Positions 16,730 through 29,397 of a stretch of 64,000 nucleotides of DNA are shown one piece after another. Source of the DNA: an uncultured Clostridia bacterium. GTDB taxonomy: Bacteria; Bacillota; Clostridia; Tissierellales; Peptoniphilaceae. The stretch's first letter is position 1. Every line of letters begins with the position of its first letter. The stretch covers positions 62,001-126,000 of the forward strand of contig CAMYBS010000001.1 in the NCBI GenBank assembly GCA_947254025.1, in the 5' to 3' direction. The position numbers were made by a program, and so were the translations under genes. The notes below the pieces were generated by a model. It searched no databases. It saw only the letters and a program-made list of their open reading frames with translations, and was not told the DNA's origin.

Positions 16730-18490
16730 TTATTCAGTTAATTTTAAGAACTCATCAATTTCTTTCTTTATAGTTTCTAGTGATGCGTCAAAGAATTCTT
16801 CTTTAGTGACATCTATACCAACTGATTTGCAGCAATCTTTAATACTCATCTTGCCTGTGTTTCTTAGAAGTGTGTCATATTTTTCTATGAAGGCGTCTCC
16901 TTCTTTCTTATATATACTGTATAAGCCTCTTGCAAATAAAAGTCCAAAGCAATATGGGAAGTTATAATAACCAAGGCCGCTACTGTAGTAGTGGGACTTG
17001 CATATCCACATGCCTTTGTTTAACTTTTCTGGATCTAGTCCATCTTTAAATGCTTCTTTTTGTGCATTCATCATAATTTCATCGAAGTCATCAGCGTCAA
17101 GAGCACCATCTTTTCTTCTTCTAAATACTTCATCTTCAAACAAGAATCTTGAATATATATCAACAACTGTTTGTGCTGCTCCTGATATAATATTTTCAAG
17201 TATAAATATCTTTTCATCATCGTTCTTAGCATCTTTAAGTGCAGCGTTATAAGTTATTGTCTCAGCAAATATCGATGCAGTCTCTGCTATTGGCATAGTA
17301 TAGTCTTGATTGATTGGCGCTTCTTGGAATATAACTCTTCCGTGGTAAGCGTGACCTAGTTCATGTGCAAAGGTAATCATCGAGTCAAATGTACCGCCAA
17401 AGTTAGCTAAGACTCTTGATTCTTTTATAGCTGAGCAACTTGAGCAGAAAGCGCCGCCCACTTTACCTTCTCTAGGTTCTGTATCTAACCAATTATTTTC
17501 AAAGGCATGTTTAGCAAAGTCTCCTAACTTATCTGAGAATGAGTAATATTGTTTGATAACGAAGTCTTTTGCTTCTTCGAATGTATAAGTGATACTTCCC
17601 TTGCCTACTGGAGCAAATGTTTCATAGTAAGGAAGCTTATCATAACTAAGTAATTTAGCTTTTCTTTTAAAGTACTTAACAAAATCTGGTAAATACTTTC
17701 TAACTGATGACCACATTGCATCAAGAATTTCTTTATCAAATCTTGAATCTATAAGAGTTTTTGCTAATGGGCTTTCATATCCTCTTAATTCACATTCATT
17801 TATTACTTCGCCCTTTATTGAGCTAAGTGACATTGCTATTGAGTCTCTAATTTTGTCATAGCACTCTTCTTCAGCTATAAAACTTCTTCTTCTAAGGTCT
17901 TTATCGTCTTCATATTGTAAGTTTCTAATTGCTGGTAAATTTATTTCCTTTACTTCTCCATCAGAAAATTCTACTTTGCTTGTAACTTTACTAGTTAAAT
18001 TAGAATGAAGTCTGTTCCACTCGTATGAACCTGTTTCTTTTATACGAGCAACAGCAATCTCTACATCATCACTAAGAGAGTGCTTTGCATTTTCACATCC
18101 CTCATTTAATATAAATCTATATTCTTTTAGAGTATCCTCTTCATCAATAATCTTGTTTATATCATCAATGCTCTTTAAAAATTTATCAAAACTAACTCCA
18201 AGTTCTATAAACTCCCTACGAACAGCGATAAGCTTAGACTTTTCATTAAGTGCTTCTTTATTGTTAACGTTTTCGCTTAAATTTAACGATACATATCCAA
18301 ATAATCTTGCGGCATAGTTATCAATGATATTAGCTTTGTCTACATATTTAAGTAAAACTTTCTTTTTATCATCAAAATTATTACTTATAAAAGAATTTAG
18401 ATCTTTAATCTCTTTTAAAATATTCTCATAATCTTCTTTGTACTTAGGATCATTAAATGATTTGTAATATGCGGATAAATCCCACTTCAT
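16730..18490 (-). CDS. pepF: M3 family oligoendopeptidase F
   Basis: A 586-aa zinc metallopeptidase of the M3B/PepF group that cuts short peptides in the cytoplasm. The zinc motif HEXXH is HELGH (in TFAHELGHAYHGRV, near residue 380), and the downstream glutamate lies in AETASIFAETI about 25 residues later. The C-terminal GYYNFPYCFGLLFARGL motif is typical. GAGGAGG precedes ATG 18490. It stands alone between the ATP synthase terminator and its own terminator. A role in using peptides as carbon and energy source fits an amino-acid fermenter. Confidence 0.93.
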   Translation of the reverse strand: MKWDLSAYYKSFNDPKYKEDYENILKEIKDLNSFISNNFDDKKKVLLKYVDKANIIDNYAARLFGYVSLNLSENVNNKEALNEKSKLIAVRREFIELGVSFDKFLKSIDDINKIIDEEDTLKEYRFILNEGCENAKHSLSDDVEIAVARIKETGSYEWNRLHSNLTSKVTSKVEFSDGEVKEINLPAIRNLQYEDDKDLRRRSFIAEEECYDKIRDSIAMSLSSIKGEVINECELRGYESPLAKTLIDSRFDKEILDAMWSSVRKYLPDFVKYFKRKAKLLSYDKLPYYETFAPVGKGSITYTFEEAKDFVIKQYYSFSDKLGDFAKHAFENNWLDTEPREGKVGGAFCSSCSAIKESRVLANFGGTFDSMITFAHELGHAYHGRVIFQEAPINQDYTMPIAETASIFAETITYNAALKDAKNDDEKIFILENIISGAAQTVVDIYSRFLFEDEVFRRRKDGALDADDFDEIMMNAQKEAFKDGLDPEKLNKGMWICKSHYYSSGLGYYNFPYCFGLLFARGLYSIYKKEGDAFIEKYDTLLRNTGKMSIKDCCKSVGIDVTKEEFFDASLETIKKEIDEFLKLTE

Positions 18491-18507
18491 ATTCTTCCTC
18501 CTCTTTC

Positions 18508-18537
18508 AAAAAAGAGGGTAGCAAACGCTACCTTCTC
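18508..18537 (-). terminator. Terminator of the ATP synthase operon
   Basis: Stem GGTAGC / GCTACC (18517-18522 and 18527-18532), extended by weaker pairs, with an AAAC loop and a T-run on the minus strand. It directly abuts the atpC stop codon. Confidence 0.8.
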
Positions 18538-21206
<2,669 letters not shown>

Positions 21207-21215
21207 AATAAACCT

Positions 21216-22721
21216 CTAGTTAAAAGTCTTTTTAAATTCTTCTATCTTAAGTTTAAGCTCTTCTTTTATTTCGTCAGTTAATTCTTTCTTCTCAAGAATC
21301 TTCTTAGCAGTTTCGCTTGAAGTATTTTCCATATAATCTAAGAAATCTTTTTCAAATGCTTTAACTCTGTCAACAGGAATATCATCAAGATATCTGTTAG
21401 TAACAGCGAATAAAATCATAACCTCTTCTTCGACTTTTAAAGGTTTATATTGTGCTTGCTTTAGTATTTCCATAATCCTTTGACCATGATTTAGTTTATC
21501 TGCAGTATCTTTATCAAGCTCAGAACCAAATTGCGCAAATGCTAACAATTCTCTGTATTGAGCAAGTTCAAGTTTAATACCGCTTGAAACTTTCTTCATA
21601 GCCTTGATTTGTGCAGCTCCACCAACACGAGATACAGATAAACCTGCATTAACAGCTGGTCTTTGTCCTGAGAAGAATAATTGTCCTTCAAGGAATATTT
21701 GTCCATCAGTTATAGAAATAACGTTTGTTGGTATATAAGCTGAAATATCTCCAGCTTGTGTTTCTATGATAGGAAGAGCTGTTATAGATCCTCCACCTAA
21801 CTTATCAGATAGTTTTGCTGATCTTTCAAGTAGTCTTGAGTGTAGATAGAAAACATCACCTGGGTAAGCTTCACGTCCTGGTGGTCTTCTAAGCAATAGA
21901 GACATTGAACGATATGCAACTGCGTGCTTTGATAAGTCATCATATATGATAAGTACGTCTTTACCTGCATACATAAATTCTTCAGCCATAGCAGTTCCTG
22001 CATATGGAGCAATATATTGTAGTGGTGCTAACTCACTTGCTGATGAACTTACTACTATAGTGTAGTCCATCGCACCATGTTCTTCAAGCACATTTACTAA
22101 TTGAGCTACAGTCGAGTTCTTTTGACCGATTGCGACGTATATACATATTACATCTTGATCTTTTTGATTTATTATTGTATCGATGGCGATAGCAGTCTTA
22201 CCTGTTTGTCTGTCGCCTATAATTAACTCTCTTTGTCCCCTACCTATAGGGATGATGGAGTCAATAGTTTTGATACCAGTTTGTAACGGCTCAGATACTG
22301 ATTTTCTATCAATAATGCCTGGAGCATTAGCTTCTATAGGTCTAAACTTATTGCTTTCAATCTTACCCTTGCCATCTATAGCTTGACCTAGTGAATTTAC
22401 AACTCTACCAATAAGTGCTTCGCCTACTGGAACTTCAACGATTCTTCCAGTTCTTTTAACTGGATCTCCTTCTTTTAAGTTCTTATCACTACCTAAAAGC
22501 ACGCAACCAATATTATCTTGCTCAAGGTTTAATGCCATAGCATAAACGCCGCCAGGTAGTTCTAGTAGTTCACCAGCCATAGCATTGTCAAGTCCGTAAA
22601 CTCTGGCAATACCGTCACCAACTTCAATAATAGATCCAACTTCAACCGTATCTAATTTTTTGTCATAATTTTTGATTAAATTTTTTATAACTGAGCTAAT
22701 TTCTTCTGGTTTTAACCCCAT
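21216..22721 (-). CDS. atpA: F-type ATP synthase alpha subunit
   Basis: Non-catalytic nucleotide-binding subunit, 501 aa. Walker A is GDRQTGKT near residue 170. The sequences [18 protein letters not shown] and [22 protein letters not shown] (split by eye into the usual blocks) are typical. ATG 22721 immediately follows the atpH stop codon. Together with AtpD it makes the catalytic head. Confidence 0.99.
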   Translation of the reverse strand: MGLKPEEISSVIKNLIKNYDKKLDTVEVGSIIEVGDGIARVYGLDNAMAGELLELPGGVYAMALNLEQDNIGCVLLGSDKNLKEGDPVKRTGRIVEVPVGEALIGRVVNSLGQAIDGKGKIESNKFRPIEANAPGIIDRKSVSEPLQTGIKTIDSIIPIGRGQRELIIGDRQTGKTAIAIDTIINQKDQDVICIYVAIGQKNSTVAQLVNVLEEHGAMDYTIVVSSSASELAPLQYIAPYAGTAMAEEFMYAGKDVLIIYDDLSKHAVAYRSMSLLLRRPPGREAYPGDVFYLHSRLLERSAKLSDKLGGGSITALPIIETQAGDISAYIPTNVISITDGQIFLEGQLFFSGQRPAVNAGLSVSRVGGAAQIKAMKKVSSGIKLELAQYRELLAFAQFGSELDKDTADKLNHGQRIMEILKQAQYKPLKVEEEVMILFAVTNRYLDDIPVDRVKAFEKDFLDYMENTSSETAKKILEKKELTDEIKEELKLKIEEFKKTFN

Positions 22722-23273
22722 TTAGATACTCACCTCACTATTATTTATTAATTCTTTTCTTAATTCATTCAATTGACCTTTTAATGTTGAATCGATAAGC
22801 TTATCACCGATTTTAACAATAGCCCCACCTAATAAAGTCTCATCTAAAATATTGCTTAATTTTACATGTGCTTTTAATGAAGCTGTCAATTTCTCTTCAT
22901 ATTTTTTGATTTCTTCATCACTTAATTTGTTTTTAGTAATAATCGTTCCATTTACAATATTATTATCAATATCATATAAATTATTAAATTCATCTATTAC
23001 TGATGATATGATATCAAATCTTTTAGCATCAATTAAAACGAGCAAAAAGTTCATTGTTAATTTTGATATATTCTTTTCATATATATCTTTAATAATTTCC
23101 TTTTTCTCATTTTTTGATAGTAAAGGGTGATTAAATACTTCCATCAATCTAGGATTTGAATCAATAGTTTCTTTAATTAAATTTAGCTCCTCATAAACTA
23201 ATTTAAGACAATCATCTTCTTTAGATGCTTCAAACATAGACTTTGCATATAAAGTAGTAGCTAATTCTTCCAT
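22722..23273 (-). CDS. atpH: F-type ATP synthase delta subunit
   Basis: 183-aa peripheral stalk subunit linking the catalytic head to the b subunits. Its N-terminal helical domain starts LATTLYAKSMFEASKE, and the C-terminal part contains GGAIVKIGDKLIDSTLKGQL, the most conserved stretch of the family. It overlaps the end of atpF by 13 nt. Confidence 0.96.
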   Translation of the reverse strand: MEELATTLYAKSMFEASKEDDCLKLVYEELNLIKETIDSNPRLMEVFNHPLLSKNEKKEIIKDIYEKNISKLTMNFLLVLIDAKRFDIISSVIDEFNNLYDIDNNIVNGTIITKNKLSDEEIKKYEEKLTASLKAHVKLSNILDETLLGGAIVKIGDKLIDSTLKGQLNELRKELINNSEVSI

Positions 23274-23776
23274 TGTCCATTACCTACTTCTTCTATAGAC
23301 TTTTCTATGATATCCTTGTCTTTCTTTGTGCTAATATTCTCACCAATTAGTTTTTCTGCAGCTAAAATAGCAATATTTACCATATCGCCTTTTAATTCAT
23401 CCATTGCCATTGACTTTTTATTAGCAAGTTCTTTATCAGCTTTCTCCATAATTTTTCTAGACTCTTCTTTAGCATCACTAACAGACTTATTAACGATATC
23501 ATCTGCTCTCTTCTTTGCTTGATCAACAATATCGTTTGCTTCCTTTTTAGCTTCTTTCAATTTAAGCTCATAATCTCTTAATGCTACTTGAGACTTCAAA
23601 TTATTTTTCTCGCTATCTTCAATGTTCTTCATTATATAATCTTGTCTTTTCTTTAGTAAATCTTTTATAGGATAGTATAAAAATTTACGCAAGATGAAAT
23701 ATAAAACGAGAGTGGCTGTAAGCTGAACAAGCATATTGACTAAATTAAAGTCAACGCTTACATTTAAGCCTTCCAT
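23261..23776 (-). CDS. atpF: F-type ATP synthase b subunit
   Basis: 171-aa stator subunit. One N-terminal membrane helix (residues about 10-28, LVNMLVQLTATLVLYFIL) is followed by a long charged coiled coil rich in Lys, Glu and Asp. The single copy implies a homodimeric stator. It lies 6 nt after atpE and overlaps atpH. Confidence 0.95.
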   Translation of the reverse strand: MEGLNVSVDFNLVNMLVQLTATLVLYFILRKFLYYPIKDLLKKRQDYIMKNIEDSEKNNLKSQVALRDYELKLKEAKKEANDIVDQAKKRADDIVNKSVSDAKEESRKIMEKADKELANKKSMAMDELKGDMVNIAILAAEKLIGENISTKKDKDIIEKSIEEVGNGQWKN

Positions 23777-23782
23777 AATAAA

Positions 23783-24040
<258 letters not shown>

Positions 24041-24061
24041 TTAAAATTTCTCCTTTCAAAA

Positions 24062-24757
24062 TTAATTTTCTTCTTGTCCCATACCCATTGCAATGTAAAT
24101 CATTGTTATCATTGCGAATATGAAAGTTTGCAACACACCTGAGAATACATCAAAGTAGATGTGAAACCATGGTGCTACTATTGGTGTAAGTAAATTACTT
24201 ACAAAGCCTAGCGCAGCATATACAAGAGCCATAATTAACGAACCACTTACAATATTACCAAATAAACGGAATGAAAGCGATATTGGAAGCGCAATATCAC
24301 CAATAATGTTTATCGGGAACAGTATAAAGATTGGCTCGAAATAACCTTTTATGGAATCTTTTAAGCCGTTAACTTTTATCTTGTTATAATGTATCAAAAC
24401 AAAAGTTATTAGCGCTAATGTGAGTGTAACATTTAAATCTGATGTTGGAGGTTTAAATCCAAATAAACCCATCAGATTTGAAGTCAATAAAAACATCATC
24501 AAGCTAAGAATGTATGGTGAAAAGCCTTCTCTGTTCTTGCCCATAGTTTGTTCGATTAGTGAATCTATTGATGTTACAGCAAGCTCTAGAACGCTAACTA
24601 GTCCAGATGGTCTAGCTTTATAGTCGGTTTTCTTTATCTTTCCATAAGCGATAAAAATAAATACTAGTAAAGCCATGACAACTATAACAGAGTTGATAAC
24701 GCTTGGTGTCAACGAATATACATTCTTACCTATCTGAAAGCTTATCGACAATTCCAT
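24062..24757 (-). CDS. atpB: F-type ATP synthase a subunit
   Basis: 231-aa membrane subunit forming the ion half-channels. Five to six hydrophobic helices are visible; the essential Arg lies in SLSFRLFGNIVSG, and the last helix is LQTFIFAMITMIYIAMGM. I choose ATG 24757, which has an AAGGGGG site 8 nt ahead. A longer frame starting at TTG 24784 would overlap that site and is unlikely. It lies 45 nt downstream of atpI. Confidence 0.95.
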   Translation of the reverse strand: MELSISFQIGKNVYSLTPSVINSVIVVMALLVFIFIAYGKIKKTDYKARPSGLVSVLELAVTSIDSLIEQTMGKNREGFSPYILSLMMFLLTSNLMGLFGFKPPTSDLNVTLTLALITFVLIHYNKIKVNGLKDSIKGYFEPIFILFPINIIGDIALPISLSFRLFGNIVSGSLIMALVYAALGFVSNLLTPIVAPWFHIYFDVFSGVLQTFIFAMITMIYIAMGMGQEEN

Positions 24758-24802
24758 CTTATTACCCCCTTTTTCTTTATTCAAATCTAGTGATTTGTGA
24801 AA

Positions 24803-25177
24803 TTATTTACCAATCCTAAACACTTCAACTATAATTATCGAAAATTTAATCATGGTAAAGCCAATTGCAGTTGTATAAAAATTAAAATTTGGATTTTTAT
24901 ATGCTGCATATAATATTAAACCATATATGATGAGTCTTAAATAATAATTATTAGTAGTAAATCTCTTGCTTGATTGTGCATCCTTCTCTACAGCCTTCAT
25001 AGCATTTCTATACATTAACCTAAAGAATAATATACTTATTAAGGTGCCTAAGTATAGCCCCAAAAGTAAATCCTTTCTTAAGCCATAAAGTATTAAAATT
25101 GCTAAGCTTAAAAGTAAAGCTAAGATTATAGCTACTCTAATATACTTAAACGTAAAATCTTTATCATTTCTCATCAT
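24803..25177 (-). CDS. atpI: ATP synthase subunit I-like protein (AtpI)
   Basis: About 124 aa with four predicted membrane helices (YIRVAIILALLLSLAILILY, LLLGLYLGTLISILFF, LRLIIYGLILYAAY, and a C-terminal one). Such proteins sit at the head of atp operons and assist c-ring assembly or Mg2+ supply. The start is one of the tandem ATG codons at 25177/25174, inside the last codons of atpZ (14-nt overlap). The apparent N-terminal extension to 25237 is only the out-of-frame reading of a 15-bp tandem repeat in atpZ. The family call is by position, topology and size. Confidence 0.8.
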   Translation of the reverse strand: MMRNDKDFTFKYIRVAIILALLLSLAILILYGLRKDLLLGLYLGTLISILFFRLMYRNAMKAVEKDAQSSKRFTTNNYYLRLIIYGLILYAAYKNPNFNFYTTAIGFTMIKFSIIIVEVFRIGK

Positions 25178-25418
25178 TATTTTTCTCTTTATTATTTTTC
25201 TCTTTATTATCTTTCTTCTTAAAATAATACTTAACACTTCTGTAGAAGTTGTAAAAGCCTGCTGCTACACCTATTATAATAAAAACAATAGAAAATACGC
25301 CATTCGTCCTAAATAATTTATCCAATCCATAGCCGATAAGATACGAAATAACAATGCTCGATACTATATCTATGCCTATCTGACCAACTAATGCTAGAGG
25401 CTTTAATTTCTCTATCAT
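25164..25418 (-). CDS. atpZ: AtpZ/AtpI family small membrane protein
   Basis: 84 aa with two hydrophobic helices (IGIDIVSSIVISYLIGYGLD and GVFSIVFIIIGVAAGFYNFYR) and a highly charged tail, DNKEKNNKEKNNDEK. The GYxLD...G.AAGFY pattern is typical of the AtpZ family, which is found as the first gene of atp operons. An AAGGTGAT site precedes ATG 25418. It starts 10 nt after an ABC permease gene, so the atp genes may be read through from upstream. The tail is coded by a 15-bp tandem repeat. Confidence 0.85.
   Translation of the reverse strand: MIEKLKPLALVGQIGIDIVSSIVISYLIGYGLDKLFRTNGVFSIVFIIIGVAAGFYNFYRSVKYYFKKKDNKEKNNKEKNNDEK
25176..25205. repeat. 15-bp tandem repeat in the atpZ 3' end
   Basis: Two exact copies of ATTATTTTTCTCTTT (plus orientation) plus a partial third copy. 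They code the KEKNN repeat of the AtpZ tail and end at the atpI start codons. Slippage here would change the tail in steps of five residues without shifting the frame. Confidence 0.85.
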
Positions 25419-25427
25419 AATATCACC

Positions 25428-28400
25428 TTATTCATAAGCCTTCAGTGCTCCAACCATATCTGTTTTCTTTAACTTTTTATGAACTATAAGCATAACCATA
25501 AATATAAATAAATAAGTTAGAACTGCTGAGACTATATAGTTATACCACTGAATATTTGATACAAGTTGAATATTGCTTGGTGTGATGTATTCAAGTATAA
25601 GATGCGTTAATCCAATACCTCCTGCATATCCAAGTAAAATTCCTAATGTAGACAGAAGTATTGTCTCTCTGTAAATATAGCTTGTTAATTCTCTTGGATA
25701 GAAACCTAAAACTCTTAAAGTTGCAACCTCTCTGATTCTTTCAGATATGTTAACATTGTTTAAATTATATAATACTACAAAAGCAAGTGTTGCTGATGTA
25801 AGTATAATAAGTAATATTACATAGTTAAGATTAGATAGCCAGTCATTTGCTACACTTATTGTTTTAGATACATCAAAAACATACATAACGCTGTCAATTT
25901 TATTAAGATTTTTAATGAAATTATCTTTAAGTTCTTTATTGTCTGAGTTAAGTTTGATTATGTCTGCATTATCTTCATATTTTTTATTAAAAAGCTTTTC
26001 ATAATAATCTTTACTCATGTATGCATAATGTCCCAAATAGTTTTCATTACTGTTAACAACATGCATTGTGTAATATTTATTGTTTGAATCTCTAAGCTCT
26101 ATGTCATCGCCTGGTTCTTTATGGATAGACTCTAATAACTTTTTATTAATAATTATGCCTTCTTTAGGAATTTCTATCTTTTTATTTTTATTTAGTAAGT
26201 GTACATAATTATCAAATTTATCCTCATCATTTATAACCATAAGAACAACATTTTGATCCGGCATATCAACTGTGTCGGCAATAAGGCTTTCTGTTCTAAT
26301 AGTCATTCTATCTTTAATATCTGTATTGTTGTCGATAAATTTAGTATATTCCTTAAGTTGATATTTAGAGAAGTCTTTGTCATAGTTAACTATAATGTCA
26401 TAATTAAATATCCTGCCATATTGTCTATCTATAACTTGTGCAACGGCTCCTTGTATTGCAAAACCAAAGAACAATAAACTCATACAACCTGCAACACCTA
26501 AAAGTGTCATAAACATCCTTGATTTATACCTAAAGGTATTTCTGAATGTTACCTTGTATAAAAAGCTTAATTTCTTCCAGAAGAATGGAATTTTCTCTAA
26601 GAATATTTTAGATCCAGCTTTTGGAGCCTTTGGTCTCATTAATTCGCTAGAATTTTGCTTTAAATACTTTGCTAAAACTAAACTTACTGGTACAACTATC
26701 GAAACATAGGATATAATCGCACTAATTAGTGGGAATCTTACATTAAAATAGTCAAGTGGTTTTTTAAGAGTAAAAGATGCAGAGTATGTTCTAAAGACCA
26801 TCTTAGTTAAAATATTTTGTCCTAGTGCAACACCTATGATAACACCTATAGTTGTAGCTATAAATCCATAAAACAAATATTTTTTGTATATATCAAAGTT
26901 GTTGTAACCTAGTGCTTTAAATGTTCCGATTTGTGTTCTTCTTTCTTCCGCCATACGCATAAGTGCAGTCAAAGCAACGATTGATGCGATTAAGAAGAAA
27001 AATGCTGGGAATACTAAAGCTAGTATATCCATTCTATGTCCAGAGTCGTAGAATAATTGTAAACCTTCAATATTTTCTCTATCTATAATGTTATATGTTG
27101 GTCTCTTCATATTCTTAAGAACTCTTTTTGCTTCATCTAAATCACTTTTGGCATCTTTTATCTTTTTATCAGCTTTTGTCTTTTCAGAATTATATTTTTT
27201 AAGACCATCATCATACTCTTTTTGTCCATCAGAAATCTTTCTTTTTGCATCTTTTAATTCTCTTAGTCCCGAAGCTTTTTTGCCTTCAAACTCTTTTTGA
27301 CCTTCATTGTATTTTTCAAGACCATCGTTATACTTATCATAGCCTTCATTTAATTTTATTAAGCCTTCGTCGTACTTTGCTTTATTTTCTATATATGTTA
27401 TTTCAAGCTTATCAATGTTTTCTTTTAACTCGTCTAATTGTGTTTTTGCCTTTTCTAACTCTTCTTTGCCATTCTTGAACTCTTGCAACTTATCTGCAGG
27501 TATACTTGATGCTGGCAAAGCAGACATAGCCTCTACAGCCTTATCCATCTCTTCTTTTTTAGCAGTATACTCAGCCATAGAACTTTCATATGTCTCTTTA
27601 AGCTCATCTAGCTTAGATTTAAGTTCGTCTAATTTAGTTTTTGCTTCATCTAAATCAGCCTTATTTTTATCCAGTGTTTCCTTACTATCATCTAGAGTTT
27701 TCTTATTATCTGCAAGTGTTTTTTCAGCATCACTTATAGATTCATTATATTTTCTCTTACCATCATTATAAGACTTTCTCGCATCAGACAATTTAATATT
27801 TGCATCATCCAATTTATTTTTAGCATCATTTAGTTTTTCTTCTGCATCTAATATCTTTTCATCAGCTTCATCTATCTTTTCTTTTATATCTGATTTAATG
27901 CTTTCAAATTTTTCTAATGATCTTTCATTAAAAGCTGTAATTAATTTCTTTCTGCTAAGTCCAACAATATCCTTATATTCTTTATCTGTAGTTTTTAAAC
28001 CGTTAATACCGTCTATAAGTATTCTCGCTTTGCTCTCATCAGTATCATTAAAAGCGTCTTTGAGAACATAAGCAAAAAAGTCATAATCTCCCAGGCCTTT
28101 CTTGCTAGTACCTTTCATAACTGTAGACATATTTTCTGCAGAAACGACCTTTCCTACTACAGTAAATTTATATTTTTTTAAAATCTTTTTGCTTTCAAAA
28201 TCGAATTTTGATTTTTTGCTCTCAAACTCTAATGTATCACCAATATTAAAAGAGCTTTTTATAGGATATGCGTCAATGACTATCTCATTAATGTTTTCAG
28301 GCATCCTACCTTCAATAAGTTTAGGAGTTGATATTCTATCGGGTATTGACTCAATGCTTACTATCGCCTCATTTTTAGTCTCTACCATGTCTTCACTATA

Positions 28401-28667
28401 TACATACTCTATGTCTTTTATATTTAATATAGAGTTAATAATATCTTTATCTTTATCCTCTAATGAAAATTGTGAATTCAAATATAAATCAGCTAAATTT
28501 GATTCGTCAATAAAGGTGTCAGCGGTTTTTCTCATTAATGGACCTACTGACTTTAGGCCTGTATAAACAAATACGCCAAGAGTAATCAATAAAACGATAG
28601 ATATGAATCTACCTGGAGAATTTTTAACTTCTCTAAAAATATCTTTCCATAAAGCAGTTTTTTTCAT
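25428..28667 (-). CDS. Large FtsX-like ABC transporter permease with extracytoplasmic coiled coil
   Basis: 1079 aa. One N-terminal membrane helix (about 20-38), then an extracytoplasmic domain, then a very regular Lys/Glu/Asp-rich coiled coil from about residue 250 to 530 with repeated KLDDA/KLDELK units. Next come three FtsX-type helices (about 545-660), a cytoplasmic region, a fourth helix, a second outside domain, and three C-terminal helices with a second FtsX domain. Family members with a cognate ATPase work as mechanotransmitters rather than channels, for example in lipoprotein release, peptide resistance or wall hydrolase control. The actual substrate is unknown. The ATPase gene ends 7 nt upstream. 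Confidence 0.88.
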   Translation of the reverse strand: MKKTALWKDIFREVKNSPGRFISIVLLITLGVFVYTGLKSVGPLMRKTADTFIDESNLADLYLNSQFSLEDKDKDIINSILNIKDIEYVYSEDMVETKNEAIVSIESIPDRISTPKLIEGRMPENINEIVIDAYPIKSSFNIGDTLEFESKKSKFDFESKKILKKYKFTVVGKVVSAENMSTVMKGTSKKGLGDYDFFAYVLKDAFNDTDESKARILIDGINGLKTTDKEYKDIVGLSRKKLITAFNERSLEKFESIKSDIKEKIDEADEKILDAEEKLNDAKNKLDDANIKLSDARKSYNDGKRKYNESISDAEKTLADNKKTLDDSKETLDKNKADLDEAKTKLDELKSKLDELKETYESSMAEYTAKKEEMDKAVEAMSALPASSIPADKLQEFKNGKEELEKAKTQLDELKENIDKLEITYIENKAKYDEGLIKLNEGYDKYNDGLEKYNEGQKEFEGKKASGLRELKDAKRKISDGQKEYDDGLKKYNSEKTKADKKIKDAKSDLDEAKRVLKNMKRPTYNIIDRENIEGLQLFYDSGHRMDILALVFPAFFFLIASIVALTALMRMAEERRTQIGTFKALGYNNFDIYKKYLFYGFIATTIGVIIGVALGQNILTKMVFRTYSASFTLKKPLDYFNVRFPLISAIISYVSIVVPVSLVLAKYLKQNSSELMRPKAPKAGSKIFLEKIPFFWKKLSFLYKVTFRNTFRYKSRMFMTLLGVAGCMSLLFFGFAIQGAVAQVIDRQYGRIFNYDIIVNYDKDFSKYQLKEYTKFIDNNTDIKDRMTIRTESLIADTVDMPDQNVVLMVINDEDKFDNYVHLLNKNKKIEIPKEGIIINKKLLESIHKEPGDDIELRDSNNKYYTMHVVNSNENYLGHYAYMSKDYYEKLFNKKYEDNADIIKLNSDNKELKDNFIKNLNKIDSVMYVFDVSKTISVANDWLSNLNYVILLIILTSATLAFVVLYNLNNVNISERIREVATLRVLGFYPRELTSYIYRETILLSTLGILLGYAGGIGLTHLILEYITPSNIQLVSNIQWYNYIVSAVLTYLFIFMVMLIVHKKLKKTDMVGALKAYE

Positions 28668-28674
28668 AAAATCA

Positions 28675-29373
28675 CTACCATTCTATTTCATCTATAGATT
28701 GAATATTTTCGTTAACGTACATATTTCTAACTCTGGAGTCATTAATTTCTATAACTCTGTTTGCTATTGGAGTAATTGCTTTATTATGTGTAATAATAAC
28801 TACTGTGTTGCCGTCCTCCAAGCTTCTTCTTTGTAATAACTTTAATATTTTCTTACCTGTATGGTAGTCAAGTGCGCCTGTAGGTTCGTCACACAATAAA
28901 AGTTTTGGATTTTTAGCAATAGCTCTTGCTATGGCAACTCTTTGTTGCTCTCCACCAGAAATTTGTGACGGGAAGTTATTGGCTCTATCTTCAAGTCCAA
29001 CATCTTTCAAAACTTGCATTGGGTCAATTGCATCCTTTACTATTTGACTAGCAAGTTCAACGTTTTCAAGACATGTTAAGTTTTGAACTAGATTGTAGAA
29101 TTGAAATACAAAGCCTATATCATATCTTCTGTAAGTGGTAAGTTCTTTTTCATTGTATTTTTGTATGTCTTTGCCATCAATTAGAATTTCTCCTTCATCA
29201 GCAGTATCCATACCTCCAATTATGTTTAATAGAGTTGACTTTCCTGCTCCTGATGGGCCAACTATAACAACTAATTCACCTTTATTAAATGAAAAATTAA
29301 TATCATTGTTAGCAACAATAACGCTATCGCCCATCTTATACCTTTTATACATATGTTTTACATCTACAAACAT
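28675..29373 (-). CDS. ABC transporter ATP-binding protein (LolD/MacB type)
   Basis: 232 aa. Walker A is GPSGAGKST near residue 38, the signature motif [12 protein letters not shown], Walker [13 protein letters not shown], and the switch His lies in VVIITHNK. This class pairs with FtsX-type permeases, and the partner gene begins 7 nt downstream. It lies 24 nt after nfnB with no terminator between. Confidence 0.95.
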   Translation of the reverse strand: MFVDVKHMYKRYKMGDSVIVANNDINFSFNKGELVVIVGPSGAGKSTLLNIIGGMDTADEGEILIDGKDIQKYNEKELTTYRRYDIGFVFQFYNLVQNLTCLENVELASQIVKDAIDPMQVLKDVGLEDRANNFPSQISGGEQQRVAIARAIAKNPKLLLCDEPTGALDYHTGKKILKLLQRRSLEDGNTVVIITHNKAITPIANRVIEINDSRVRNMYVNENIQSIDEIEW

Positions 29374-29397
29374 TTTTTCACCACTACCTTAAACTAA

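Noticed and set aside
24782..24797. CAAATC-TAGT-GATTTG hairpin between atpI and atpB as a terminator
   Set aside because: Only 6 bp, no U-tract, inside an operon; too weak to call.
27088..27771. Plus-strand frames opposite the coiled-coil part of the ABC permease
   Set aside because: Serine/leucine-rich mirror reading of the Lys/Glu/Asp repeat on the other strand; no start signals.
27090..27900. Possible CRISPR or DNA repeat array
   Set aside because: Periodic only at the protein heptad level; units are not identical and there are no spacers.
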